This document shows positions 22,955-34,389 of a DNA stretch of 64,000 nucleotides, one piece after another. The stretch spans positions 340,501 to 404,500 of the forward strand of contig LSRX01000508.1 in assembly GCA_001939145.1 (NCBI GenBank). The letters are read 5' to 3'. Position 1 is the stretch's first letter; every line of letters starts with the position of its first letter. The position numbers were made by a program, and so were the translations under genes. The DNA is from Symbiodinium microadriaticum (Eukaryota > Sar > Dinophyceae > Suessiales > Symbiodiniaceae). The notes under the pieces were generated by a model, which did no database searches, had not been told where the DNA came from, and worked only from the letters and a program-made list of their open reading frames with translations.

Positions 22955-25480
22955 ACTATGATTACTCTTATTACTGCGATTACCACTATCATCACCCAAA
23001 TGGCCTCCACGAGAGAGGTTTGCTGCCCGCAGCCATCATGTGCCTCAGCCCAAACGCGGCAGACGTGTCAAACTCAACCTCTTAGGCTTATGGTAATGGC
23101 GATAACAACAAAATAATGGCCAAATCCATAAGAATGAGGGCAATCAGAGAAGCAATATGCCGCAATGACGGCAGCCAGATCAGTAATGAGAACAACCGTG
23201 TGAAAAGCACAAGGATTCTAACAAGGCTTGTAATCGCCGCCAAACACAACAGTGGTACATGTCAAGACCAGTAGTAAGAAGAGCAATAGTACTAGCAACA
23301 CTTGCAACTGTAGCTAGAAATTGCAACAAGCAAAAAAAGGCAATAATGTCAACATCAGTTGTATTACTAACAATAGCAGTAGCAGCAATTACAGCTGACA
23401 ATCAAACTTGTAGAACATCGACAACAAGATTTCCAGCATCAGCAACAGTTGCGGTAACAGAAACGGCAAAGGTAGGAGCAACAAGATAGAAGCATGGCGG
23501 CACGAACAGCAACAACTGTGCTTCTGTCGCTGGTGGCAGAATAGTCACGAGTAGGAATGGCATCCCATGGAGTAGCAACCAAGAAGTAACGCTGCCAATG
23601 GGAACAAAAAGACAGTGTTGGCAAATGTAAAATTGAAAAGGCAGCCATAATAGTAAAAAAGCAAGATAAGAACAATCCTGACAAGAGCCGGTTTTACTGT
23701 AACTATAGTACTGACACCACTAACACCACCAACTAATAACAGCCATATAAAGAACAGAAGCAACAGACAACATACTAACAGACAGCTATATTTAGCAGTA
23801 CTTAGAGTAATAAATCGTGATTACACAATATCAAAACGAATGGGACTAACAATCGTCGCAATAGGAGCGTTATAATAGCAGCTGCAACAGGAGCAACAAC
23901 AGCAGCAGCAATCAACATGTTAGTATCAACAGTAATAGCAACAGCACTCGAGTAAGCAATGGCACCAGCAATTGCGGCACGAACAAAACCCTAAATAGCA
24001 AAAGCAATGGAAGAACAAAATCAATTACCACAACGTACACGTCATCCTCAAATTGCTGCCAATATGCAACCAGCAGCTGTTCAGAATTTCAGGACTACTA
24101 GCTCATGGGTTATACTGCCTGAAGCTGCATGAGCGCAACACCTGCTGACTTAACAGCTATGCCAGGTAATGTGTACGAACGGTTAACTGGTACTTATGGT
24201 TACCAATGTAGCTAGCAGTCGAAATAGTTGGTCAGTAGTCATGACAGCCTTCATGGTGGCGATGATGAGATTTATTGCTAGCAGTTGTAGGTTATATTGC
24301 TACAGTCAGAACCCTAACACCCTAAAGCCAGGACAACAACATTAACGGTTGAAAGAACAATTCAAGCAACATCAGCTACTGCGATCTCCAGTTCAGAGCA
24401 AGGTCCTCCACTGGAATATCACAGGCCACGCAAATGGCAAAATCAAAACAATGGCGATGATGATGCCGGCCATGACACGACCAATGATGATAGCGGCAAT
24501 GGCAGTCTGGCCAAGATGACGTCAGTCACTTGCCACAATGACAACAAACGTTATTATGCTAGCAATACTGACAGCGATCACGATGACACTGCTGATCACG
24601 GCCGTGATTGTCACTCTCAAAACAGTAGCAGTTGCAACACCAGCCTTGCCAAGGCTGGAATGACAATGCAAATGATGGTTAGGGGGCTGACAGAGATGGC
24701 AATGCTACCGTAACGACAAACTATTGGCGACATCGAAAAGAAGAACGACAAGCACGATAATCATACAAAGAACGACAGTAACTACAACAGCAATGACAGC
24801 ACGAATCATCATCACGGCCCTCACCACCATCAACGCCATCACTACATTCACCATCACCACCACCAACGAAACAACAACATCAGCCATGGCGCAAGCAAGA
24901 TTTATAATGATATTAAAGCATTCCTATGGTCATAGTACTATTAGTATAATATTACTGTCCAATGTTATTATTGTTACTACTGCTGCCATTATTGATATTA
25001 TGACTAATGACTAATGCCATGGAAGATAGAGGTCCCCTTAAAGCTATCAATGCAGTATCCCCTCTCAGAGTTCGAAGCAGTTGGCTCGGCCTATGATCAA
25101 CTATCCATAGCAGGAATAAGAGCATCAGTCATGTTGCGATCCGAAAAGACCGGTTGCGCTTTGATGCTTACAAGTGAGAGGAAAAGTTGAACAGGTCATC
25201 ACAAGCCTGCACCTCCAATTGCACTTCGCAGCTTAACAACAATACCAGAATATTAGCATTCGTAATACTACAATCATAATACTATAAAGTATACTCTAAG
25301 AACGAGAACAATAACAATACTGATTCTCTTCTTCCAAGCTGCTGGTGTGGAGTGGTTGGCGCCTTTAGCTAGGATTGTCAGGAGGCTGCTCAAATTGCCA
25401 CTTGCATCGCCCGCCATAGGCGCAGCGCTGTCCTAGCAACGCTACAGTTTGAGAGGCTGCTGAAAATCAGCGTAGTTGTA
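22955..25480. other. AAC/CAA-rich DNA without a gene
   Basis: Degenerate AACA, GCAAC and CAATA words dominate from 23090 to 24020 and 24500-24880. Open frames are short and repeat-like. No domain recognised. Confidence 0.45.
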
Positions 25481-25689
25481 GTGGTCAATTCAAGTTGAAG
25501 CGGACTGGACATCTAGCAACACGACGGAGAGATACCATATCGCTTTGTTCCGCAATCCTGCAGATTTCTAGATTTCGCATGCTGTTTCACTCACCAGCAG
25601 GCTCGGACTCTTCTTTTTTGCGCGCAGAGCGAAAAAACCTCAGTTCCCTTTTTGCACCTGTGGTGCAGGGGGTGGGTGGGCGGAATATA

Positions 25690-25803
25690 TACACATACAT
25701 ATATATATATATATATACACACACTTAAACATACACATGCGATAGATATGTAACCATGCACATGTGTATATGTATGTATGTATATATATATATATATACA
25801 CAA
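25690..25803. repeat. TA/CA microsatellite
   Basis: Alternating TA and CACA runs interrupted by TGTA units. Confidence 0.9.
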
Positions 25804-26429
25804 ATGTGAAATGTGCGACCAGCCTTTCCAGTGCCGCCGGCCTGAAGGAGTCGTGGACTTGAAAGGGTGCTTACGGGTTCTGGTTTGGGGATAAGGGTTT
25901 ATAGGGTTTAGGGCTCATAGTTCAGGCGGTCTAGCCATGACTGAACACGCAGGGCGGATAGCGCTTACTTGGGATGCTCCACGATGAGGTAAGTCCGGAC
26001 AAACTTGGGCATCATGTCTGCTTCCTCTTTCGGAGCCAAAGGACCCATAAAATACCGGTATCAGAGGCAACAGCACTCCGGCAGCAGTAGGTTCTCGGCT
26101 TGGCCAAGGCAAAATCCCGTGGAATTTGATTGTAGTCATTGTGGTGGGTGATGCTGCGGCTGTCGTCGTCGTCGTCGTGGGTTGCTGCTGTTGAGTGAGA
26201 TAGCGGTAGCGTTGTTCTTGACTCGATCTCCTCTTTGTGTTCGCGACTACGATTGGTCTTCGTGTTGGCGCAGTCGTGAGTGCTTGTGGCACATACTCTT
26301 TCGAAAAGTCTGGGAGTTGCTGATGTTCGTGCCTGTGGCTGGACATTGTGTCTTTCTGTCAACAACAGCAATAGCAATCTAAACTGATAAGTAGAAGCAG
26401 CAATTGCAGGTGGCACTAGCAGTAGGACT

Positions 26430-26607
26430 TCATATTGAAAAGGGATCGTCAATAGTGTTGGTCTTAGTGTCAATACTGCTCGTCTTAGCATTAGATGATC
26501 GTGATTGTGATGATGGTGATGGTGGTGATGATGGTGATGATGGTGATGATGGTGATGATGATGATGATGATGATGATGACGACGGGTGATGGTGATGGTT
26601 AGTAAGA

Positions 26608-26639
<32 letters not shown>

Positions 26640-26870
26640 ATTCATCTTAATTTGTACGAGTTGCAAGTAGCAGTAGTCGTCGTCGCCTTCGTGAACCCTT
26701 GCCCTGCCAGCTTCCGCCTTGCCGAAGTTCCGTAACCCCAAGCGAACAGTACGAACCAACATACAAACAATTAGCAAAGCGAAGAACTCAAACATAACAC
26801 CAAACAACCAACCAACAACTGAACCAACTCCACCAGAGGAACGAAAACAAGCGACAACTAAACACAAACA
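26430..26870 (-). other. Weak membrane-protein exon candidate next to microsatellite
   Basis: The 145-codon minus frame begins with a plausible membrane segment (VMFEFFALLIVCMLVRTVRL) followed by GKAEAGRARVHEGDDDY, then runs into poly-Ser from a (GCT)n and (GATGGT)n microsatellite at 26510-26640. Only the first 75 codons could be genuine. No family recognised. Confidence 0.2.
26505..26640 (+). repeat. GAT/GGT and GCT microsatellites
   Basis: (GATGGT)n and (GAT)n to about 26580, then (GCT)n at 26608-26640. Confidence 0.95.
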
Positions 26871-27139
26871 CTCAGCTCCGCCTTTCCCGAAATGCTCGCG
26901 CGCTTCTTTGAGGCAGTTGGACTCCGAGGTGAACCTATGATCTGCATCAGGGTTTGCCTAAAGGGTCCATGTACCCTAAGGGCTCCTATAAGGGTTTCTA
27001 TAAAGGCACTATAAGGGTGAGGGTTTTGGCTATAAGGGTCCAAGTGCCCAAGTTTTCAAACAGTATAGACTTTGGCCCTAAAGTACCTCTATAGGGACTG
27101 TTTTAATTTAAGGCCGTATATACTATCTGGGTACATGGA

Positions 27140-28585
27140 CCCTTAGGGTTAGAGCTTTAAGGGATTCCTTGGCTTCAAGGCTTCAGGGCTTCGGGTTTGG
27201 GGCTAAGGGGTGAGGGTTTAGGGTTTAGGGCTTCTACAAGGCTTGTAGGCTTCGTGAGGGTTCCATGAGGGTTCTGCAGCCGTCTCGGGCCCAATCCGGT
27301 TTCAATCTGAACCCCATAGCTCCGTACAGACTCTGTAGCAGTGAATTAGCTCGAAATTCAGTCGCACATGCCTTACAAGCTCTACAAACCCTTGGTATCC
27401 ACAGACCAGCAAAATGCACACGAAAAATTGCACCCATGCACTCTACTAAAGCCTCACAAACGCGATAAACCCGTTTGCCAAGCACACTTGCAATGTCTGC
27501 TGCTGTTGCTATTGCTGTTGCTGTTGCTGTTGCTGCTCTTGTTGTTGCTGCTGCTGATTAGTAAAATGTTCTTATAGTTGCTACTGCCCCTAAAAGGCTG
27601 TTGTCCTATCTACCGGCTTGTCGCCGCGCATATCGTGACCGCGATCCGTAAACGCTGTAAGGGTGGCTATAGGTCTCATTGCATGATTTGAGGGTTCAAG
27701 GCTTACTGCGTTTAGAAGCTGACTTGGCTGTCGTTTCCATAACAACCAACATGCCTGCTTCGTCATACTAGTGCGAGCTAGTAACTGGTGTTTCTATCCC
27801 CAAACTTGTCCCTAAACCCTAACGCCCCCCATAAACCCCCCACCCCACTTAACCCCTAAACCCCGAAACCCCGATAAACCCTAAACCCTAATTTTAAAGT
27901 TCCGTCGCTCCGAAGCTGGGGGAACGACTCTTTGAGTCTTTCACCGGGTCCTGGAAACGAGTCGGATTCGTGGATGCAGCCACTAATCTAGCTAGCGGCT
28001 GTACTTTGAAATTAAGGTGTAGGGGTTTAGGGTTGAGGGCTTTAGGCGTTTAGGGGTTTAGGGTTTGGGGATTAGGGTTTGGGGTTTAGGGTTTAGGGTT
28101 GAGGGTTCATGTCTTTGGGGGTCTAGGGCTTTGGGGGTTTAGGGGATGAGGGGATTAGGGTTTAGTGTTTGGGGTTTCGGGAAACTTTAGGTTTACCATA
28201 ACGGGTTGCCATAAGAGGTACCTTAAAGATCCCTTAAAGGAACCCTTATGGGTGCTTTAAGAGAACCCGTGAGGGCACATGTAGTCGGTTCAGGGATGCT
28301 CAGGGCATGGGGTTGAGGGGGGTTTAGGAATGAGCTAAGAAAGTGCAGGCACAGACACCTCAGTTATGTTCAAATTCACAACTATGGCAAGCGCTTAACC
28401 CTAAACCCTAAACCCTAAGCCCTAAACCTAAACCCTCACCCTGTCCGCAAAAGTCGAAGAACCATGTTTGGGTTCAGGTTTGTCGCTTGCTTCGGTTGCC
28501 TAAACCCCCAAACCCTAAAGCAAAAGTCCTAAACCCCGAAACCCCAAACCCTGCAACCCTAAAACCTTAAACCTTCAGGTTTAGG
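27140..28585. repeat. Cluster of telomere-like words, both orientations
   Basis: TTTAGGG-like words dominate at 27140-27235 and 28015-28170, and the complementary CCCTAAA-like words at 27810-27895 and 28395-28580. Units are degenerate (GGGTTTGGGG, AGGGTTGAGGG) and switch strand within the block. A (GCTGTT)n microsatellite sits inside at 27496-27560. There are no genes in this stretch. Confidence 0.75.
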
Positions 28586-28606
28586 GTTCGCGCGGGGGGG
28601 GGGNAA

Positions 28607-28994
28607 TAGTGGCTGTAGCCAACCAATAGGTCCAGCGAGCGGCAAGCCCAATCGAGGCGCATAGCGTGCCGCACCACGTCAGGCCGCCCTCCCAGATTTC
28701 CCAAAGGAAGACTAGCAATACCCGCGCATACCACCATCGAACTCTTCCTTCTGATGCGGGTGGGTTGCTGCGGGGTTTAGGTGGTTCAGCCTCCCACGTC
28801 CAGTTGAACCACCAATAGTGTGCACCTGGGCTCGAACTCGAGCCACGGGTAGTGTCATCTTCTGCTATTCCCTCCTGGGGACACGTACCTGCTTTGTCGC
28901 AAGCGGTGTTTTCCTCGCCAGATAGGAAAGGCCATAGCCCTCCTAAAGGGCGGATGAGGGCTCCTAGGAAAACTAGAGCGACCCTCATGGTCAC
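28607..28994 (-). CDS. Small membrane or secreted protein, 5' part
   Basis: The minus-strand frame starts with MTMRVALVFLGALIRPLGGL, a basic residue followed by a hydrophobic core, which resembles a signal peptide or anchor. A polar luminal-type stretch with one N-glycosylation site (NWT) and two cysteines follows. Then comes a Trp-rich membrane segment (ARVLLVFLWEIWEGGLTWCG) and ARWTYWLATAT. The frame runs into a G-homopolymer with an unknown base at 28604, so the 3' end or the next splice site is lost. No family recognised. It is convincing as coding because of the ordered signal, polar and membrane layout and because it ends where the telomere-like block begins. It lies just downstream of the ankyrin-tailed membrane gene on the same strand. 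Confidence 0.5.
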
Positions 28995-29039
28995 CCTTGA
29001 GCCTAGAGCCTACGGCGGTGAAACACTACGCACGCAAAG

Positions 29040-32000
29040 CTAGGCTACCACCCAAAAGTCTTCGTGATGGTGGTCCTGCTTCTCGTGGCATGCATCGTGG
29101 CCGGCGATCCACAGCAGGGGCGTGAGCAAGCACCTTCATAAGTACAGCATGGCACAAAGAGAACAGAGTCAACAAGGTCGAACAGAGTGTGCTGAGCTCG
29201 GCACTTGCTTCGTGGCCTTCTGGGCGCCAGGGCATTTACGTCGCTACCATTCTCCAGCAGCCTCTCCACCGCAGCAACTTGGCAATGTTGAGCTGCCCGA
29301 AGTAAAGGGGTGCCGCCGTCCTTTTGCTAGCACAGCGGCGAATCATGGGAGCTATGACTTGCGGACATCATCGCACACACGTTTGCAAGCTCATGTGATG
29401 CATGGCCCTGAATGGGTCTCCGTGCTACACAGACCCCAGGGTGTTGGCCCCATCCTCGTCCGCCACGTTTAGATTCACTTTCGGAGTGTGCAACAATAGC
29501 TTCAGGGACCGCATCCTGCCCTCAGACGCGGCGGCGCCCAAGGGCGTCTCCTTGCAGCCGTCCTGGCAGCAGCTCTTCAGAGCACAAAAACCTTTCGCAG
29601 AGACACAAAACACACAGAAGAATGCTTGAGCTCAGCCCGGCTGCACAGTTGACATCCCAATGCTTCAGGAGCTCTGGCAGCACATCAACCCGTTCCAAGC
29701 GCACAGCTCGCTGCAGTGCAGAACAGCTCTTCCTGTGATGCTTCGCCATATTCTCGCTCCAATGGCTGAAGCCTGCATCCTTCCAGGCAGAGGCGATGTC
29801 CAGGTCGATCGCCTCGTTGAGGCAAGCCTGCACATAAAGACAACCGCGACAACACGAAATCATGCAATTCGGGTAGCAACATGCTAGTGATCTTTGCTTG
29901 ACTTGCTGATCCAGATGTATACATGTCAAGTAAGCAAGTAATGCAAGGTCACAGTTGCCTCAGGAGACAACGTCACTGCTACATCAAAATTGTCGCTCCA
30001 TGGCTCGTAGCGGTCCCAATACTCACAGCTGTCGTTGCGCACTGCACGGAAGCGCTTCTGCTCCACCAACTCCCCTGAGCAGTCTCTGCTGAGCCTTACC
30101 ACGTCCTCCTCGACATGAAAACGGGCATCCAGAGTTGATCCATGCACAGCTGTCAGGTCTCTGACGGCACAGATCACGTACCCGCTGCGCCTGTTGTTCA
30201 TCGAGAACTCTGGAAGTAGCATGCCCATGCCGCCGCTTACATTCAGGTACACGGGCGGTGGGTGAGGCACGATCTTCAGCGGCAGAGCCTGCTCCTCGGC
30301 ATCTGTGTCATCTGGGGTTGTTGCCACCAGGAGTTGAGAGGCCTGCATCAGCAGGGCCGCTGGCTTTGTGATTCGGAAGAACCTGGAAATCTGGAACTCT
30401 GAGCTGTTGACCACCTCAAGCGGCCAGACAACAGGCTCTTCGTCTGAGGTCGTGGAGTTTTGAAGATTTTGCGCTTCTAGCTCTGTCAAGCTGGGATCAC
30501 TGCGGAGTCCCGCGAAGCGTCCGCTGATGCGCACATCCTGCAGCCACTTCACCAGCTTCCGATCTGTGCCCGAAAGGCTGCCCTTGCTGTCATCCATCCT
30601 CATTCTGTCCGTAGTGTCATGCAGGAAGAGGCACACAGGAGTAGAGTTGAGTGGGATCTTCTTTTCAAGGATGCAATTGGTCCCCAGACCTGCCACCTCA
30701 TCTCCGCAAAGACACTCCTCGGAGTAGCTGCTGAAATGCGACCGCCTTTCATGCTGAGCCCGCTTCAAGGGTGCAAAGCAGATTGGTCGGAGCTCAACCT
30801 GGAGACTCACGCTGCTGTTCTCTTCGAGCTTGGGAACATACCTTAGGAAGCTATGCTTGTAGACCGAAATCACCTCTTTGGAGCCCATGATCTTAAGATA
30901 CTGCATTCAAAGATTGCCGGGGCGCCACTCCGCATGCCTCTGCTGGTAGAGCCAACGCCGGCTCTCCTGGAAAGGCACGCGCCGGCCTCTTCAGGGAGCA
31001 CAAACAGCTAGCATATTGCAACGCTGCGTATCGGTATCTGCGTGCCTGGGGCATCCTCTTGCGGTGTTGCAACTTCTCCAGACAGTGACAGCGCCAAGGC
31101 CTCGCCCACGCGCAGTACATGGAACGTGTACCTTGGAAGGCTTTGCGAAGCCTGATCGAGCCAATCAAGCGCACACGTAGAAACCGCTAAAAGGGGCAAC
31201 TGCCAGCCAGCTGCTGCGTGGGAGGGATCTTCAGCCGGCTTTCAGCTTCCACGATGATCCGGGCGTACAGTGGGCCAGCTGGGAGGTTGAGCGGGTACTC
31301 GCCTGCAGGCACCTAGATTTGAGGAGGATGGCAGTGAGCAATTTCTTTGAATCCATTATGACCATCAGTATTACTATGACTATTCCTTATATATTGCTAT
31401 TATTATGATGGTTCTTGTCATTATTAATCTGAGATGCAGCCAACTTGGAGTCAGCCCTGTGGGAGAAGAGCACGACCTTCTCGGAGTCGTTGAGCTGCAT
31501 CTGAGGGTGCTCCAGCCTCACTTAATCCAAAAGTAGTACTGATATTTTTTCTGATAATAATACAGAAGTACTATATTAATACGAAGAATAACAATAGTAC
31601 TATAATGCTAATATTAAAGGGTGCTCCAGCCTGAGCGTGATGGTCTTCGTGTGGACTCCTGCCTCGAAACCAAATGTGACGGAATCAACGTCATCATGCA
31701 AGAGGAGCGTGTTGTTCAGTGCAGTCACCCCGGGCAAATACACCACGTGGCCCTTGCTGAAGGAGTACTCTAGCAAGCTGCCTCAGATCATAAAAGTGGC
31801 TCATGAAAGTGTCGTTAGCAAGTTACCACAGGGCATGACCCCTACCAAGGAAAACCAGCGAATTAACCCATAATAATAGCAATAATAATACTACAGCCAT
31901 ACTATAGAATTAAAAAAAGAACAATGACAACGCCAGGGCGCCTCGCATCTGCAAACCGTCTAAACCGAGGAGGATCAAGACGCTTAGGGCCGCCGTGGCG

Positions 32001-32046
32001 ACGAGCCATGTGAGGAGGCTGACAATCAAGTAGTGCCGCTCCTTAA
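29040..32046 (-). CDS. Membrane protein with C-terminal ankyrin repeats, multi-exon
   Basis: Exons, 5' to 3' on the minus strand: about 32046-31950 (ERHYLIVSLLTWLVATAALS, a membrane segment); 31785-31632 (LPGVTALNNTLLLHDDVDSV); 31517-31440 (MQLNDSEKVVLFSHRADSKL); 31316-31015 (AGPLYARIIVEAESRL, with a frame change near 31195); 30900-29950 (a long soluble domain with several N-x-S/T sites, probably extracytoplasmic). Four ankyrin exons follow at about 29827-29620, 29565-29450, 29325-29195 and 29133-29040, including KETPLGAAASEGRMRSLKLL and ERLLENGSDVNAL, with a stop at 29040. The soluble domain joins to the first ankyrin exon in phase through AG|GC donor and AG|GC acceptor sites (..TLSPE|ACLNE..). 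Substrate or partner unknown. Exon joins are my inference. Upstream exons probably include those at 38.0 and 40.5-42.0 kb. Confidence 0.6.
31518..31632 (-). other. Intron bounded by a 15-bp direct repeat (introner-like)
   Basis: AGGCTGGAGCACCCT (minus-strand reading) occurs at both ends of this AT-rich intron, at 31618-31632 and 31502-31516. Splicing at AG|GC in each copy removes exactly one copy plus the AT-rich insert and joins ..LRLEH to PQMQL.. in phase. A direct repeat carrying both splice sites is expected when an intron arises by insertion of an element with target-site duplication. The insert is about 100 bp of TA-rich sequence. Confidence 0.65.
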
Positions 32047-32339
32047 GCCAAACAATATGGTCTCACTATTGGAGTAGTATCATTATAGTTTGTCTATTAT
32101 AGTGTCGTTAATATTTTTGCAGTATTACAAGAATATTAGTTATAATGTTAGCATTGTATTTTTATCATTATCATTGCTACTGTTCCTATCATGTCGTACC
32201 AGTATTAGTAGTATTGTTACTATCATTGTATTGGTATTAGAAGAATGTTAAAGGTCATGATAGGCTGCCACTTCCTTGTCTGTGGGAAGTCAAAAGCATC
32301 AGCAAGACCAGAACAAGAGGCAATTCTGATTATCGTCAT

Positions 32340-32413
32340 TAGTAGTAGTTGTTGTCGTCGTAGTAGTAGTCGTCGTCGTCGTAGTCGTAGTAGTCGTAGT
32401 AGTAGTACTAGTA

Positions 32414-32477
<64 letters not shown>

Positions 32478-32564
32478 GGGTTGCAGGAGTAGCAGGAGTA
32501 NTCCACAATCCTACGATTGCAAGACGGAGTGTCGACTACGACTACGACTACGACTACGACTACG

Positions 32565-32599
<35 letters not shown>

Positions 32600-32613
32600 C
32601 ACTACTACTTCTT

Positions 32614-32650
<37 letters not shown>
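32340..32650. repeat. Opposed AGT and CTA triplet arrays
   Basis: (AGT)n at 32340-32480 is followed after about 55 bp by (CTACGA)n and (CTA)n at 32535-32650. As AGT and ACT are complementary, the two arrays form a potential long hairpin. One unknown base lies at 32501 in the loop. The many frames here are repeat translations. Confidence 0.9.
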
Positions 32651-33059
32651 AACTACTCGCGCAAAATGGTCGGTTTGCCCGCACACCTTCTTTGCGGAGC
32701 CGAGCGGGGTCTGTTTTAGCTGGCGGGCGCGTACTATTCGGCACATTGTCGCGGGACGGCCAGGGAGGCCCCAATTAAGGCGCAAGCAACTCGCCTCCGA
32801 AAATGACAACCGTCTCGAGGATTCTGCGTTTAAGCTCTTTTGCATTTTGGCCTCCTCTTGTGCCGCGCGAGCAACTCGCCCCTGAAAATGACAACTGTCT
32901 CGAGGATTCTGCGTGCATGCTGATTTTCATTTTTGCATGTTCTTGTGGCCGCGCACCTACTCTTGAGCAAGGTGCACCTACTCTGATGATGATGATGATG
33001 AGTTTGATGATGATGACGATGATGATTTTTGGGATTTGAGTGTTCCTTTCGGGGTGCGT

Positions 33060-33640
33060 GGGTGCGAAACCCTGAACCCTAAAACGAGTGGGTGGCTGCC
33101 AAACACGCAACCCCAAAAGGAGTGAGTGTGTGCGAGACCCTAAACCCTAAATGCGAAACCCTGAACCCTATAAAAGGAGTGGGTGGGTGCGAAACCCTGA
33201 ACCCTAAAAGGAATGGGTGGGTGCGAAACTCTGAACCCTGAAAAGAGTGGGTGGGTGCGAAACACCCGACAAGGAGTGCGTGGGTGCGAAACCCTAAACC
33301 CTAAATGCGAAACCCTGAACCCTAAAAGGAGTGGGTGGGTGCGAAACCCTGAACCTTAAAAGGAGTGGTTGTGCATGAAACCCTACACCCTAAAAGGAGT
33401 GGGTGGGTGCGGAACCCTAAACCCTAGATGCGAAACCCTGAACCCGAAAAGCAGTGGTTGGGTACGAAACCCTAAGCCCTAAAAGGAGTGAGTGGGTGCG
33501 CAACCCTGAACCCTAAAAGGAGTGGGTAGGTGCGAAACCCTAAACCCAAAATGCGAAACCCTAAAAGCAGTGGTTGGGTACGAAACCCTAAACCCTAAAA
33601 GGAGTGAGTGGGTGCGAAACCCTAAACCCTAATGGTCTGG
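33060..33640 (+). repeat. Minisatellite with telomere-like core, period about 35 bp
   Basis: Units read approximately GTGCGAAACCCTGAACCC then TAAAAGGAGTGGGTGG, repeated about 15 times with point changes; some units carry the true telomere word CCCTAAACCCTAA. It ends sharply at about 33635. Confidence 0.9.
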
Positions 33641-33659
33641 GCGCACCGACCATTGTGGG

Positions 33660-33900
33660 CGTACTACCACTAGCAGCCGCAGCAGCAGCAGTAGCAGCGG
33701 CAGCAGCAGGAGTAGGAGTAGGAGAAGGAGGAGGAGTAGTAGTAGCACAAGTAGGAGGATGTAGTAGTGGTAGTGGTAGTGGTAGTAGTGGCGGTGGTGG
33801 TGGTGTTGCTGGTGGTGTTTTTCTTACTGCATTAATGTTACTGTTACTATTTTCTGTTTTAATTAGTACTGTTAAGTTTTTCAAGACATTTGGAGGATGA
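33660..33900. repeat. GCA/GTA/GGT triplet-rich stretch
   Basis: Imperfect GCAGCA, GTAGTAGTA and GGTGGTGGT runs. The frames over it are repeat translations. Confidence 0.7.
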
Positions 33901-34192
33901 ATGCGTTCTAATGCTTTGTACCTAGCCACCTCATACTGCAAGATGCTACACAACAGTTCTCTACAAGCATTTTGGCGGTGAGCGAAACGCATTCGACAGC
34001 ATCCTGTAAACAACTATGAGACGCAATACAATACCGAGAAAATGATGCAATGCAATAAGACGCGGGTAGCAATCTGCAGCTTGAACCGGAGGTGGCCAGG
34101 GATGCAACCAATCACGAAGTGTCAGGAGCACAAGGGCTAAGACATGTTTGAGCAAACACGAAGAACAGGCTCGCAGCGTGAAATAAACAATA

Positions 34193-34341
34193 ATTGCTGC
34201 AAAGCGGCTCTCCTGCACTTGCTGACGTCTAAGACGACAAACAGACTGTTTTGGGACTTCGTGCCGCTGGGATTTAGAGACATGTTCCACAGAATGTGAG
34301 CAAGCACGGGCCTTTAAGGCTTTAGTGCTTCCAAAAAGGCC
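34193..34341 (+). repeat. Left inverted repeat of the retroelement
   Basis: Begins ATTGCTGCAAAGCGGCTCTC and is the reverse complement of 37151-37298, apart from one base of length in a T run near its inner end. Confidence 0.9.
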
Positions 34342-34389
34342 CCGAGATGCCCCAACAACACTTGTAAAGTCTCCTGCTTGGGATGCCCC
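34341..34389 (+). repeat. Internal repeat shared by left end and right palindrome
   Basis: CCCGAGATGCCCCAACAACA followed by CTTGTAAAGTCTCCTGCTTG. It recurs at 37405-37452 in the same orientation, with one difference before the final GATGCCCC, and in inverted form within 37508-37544. Confidence 0.9.

Noticed and set aside
28820-28860. GGGCTCGAACTCGAGCC, similar to a tRNA B box
   Set aside because: It lies inside the plausible coding frame of the small membrane protein and has no accompanying tRNA stems.
33060-33640. CRISPR-like array
   Set aside because: Units are contiguous tandem copies of about 35 bp without unique spacers, and the context is eukaryotic.
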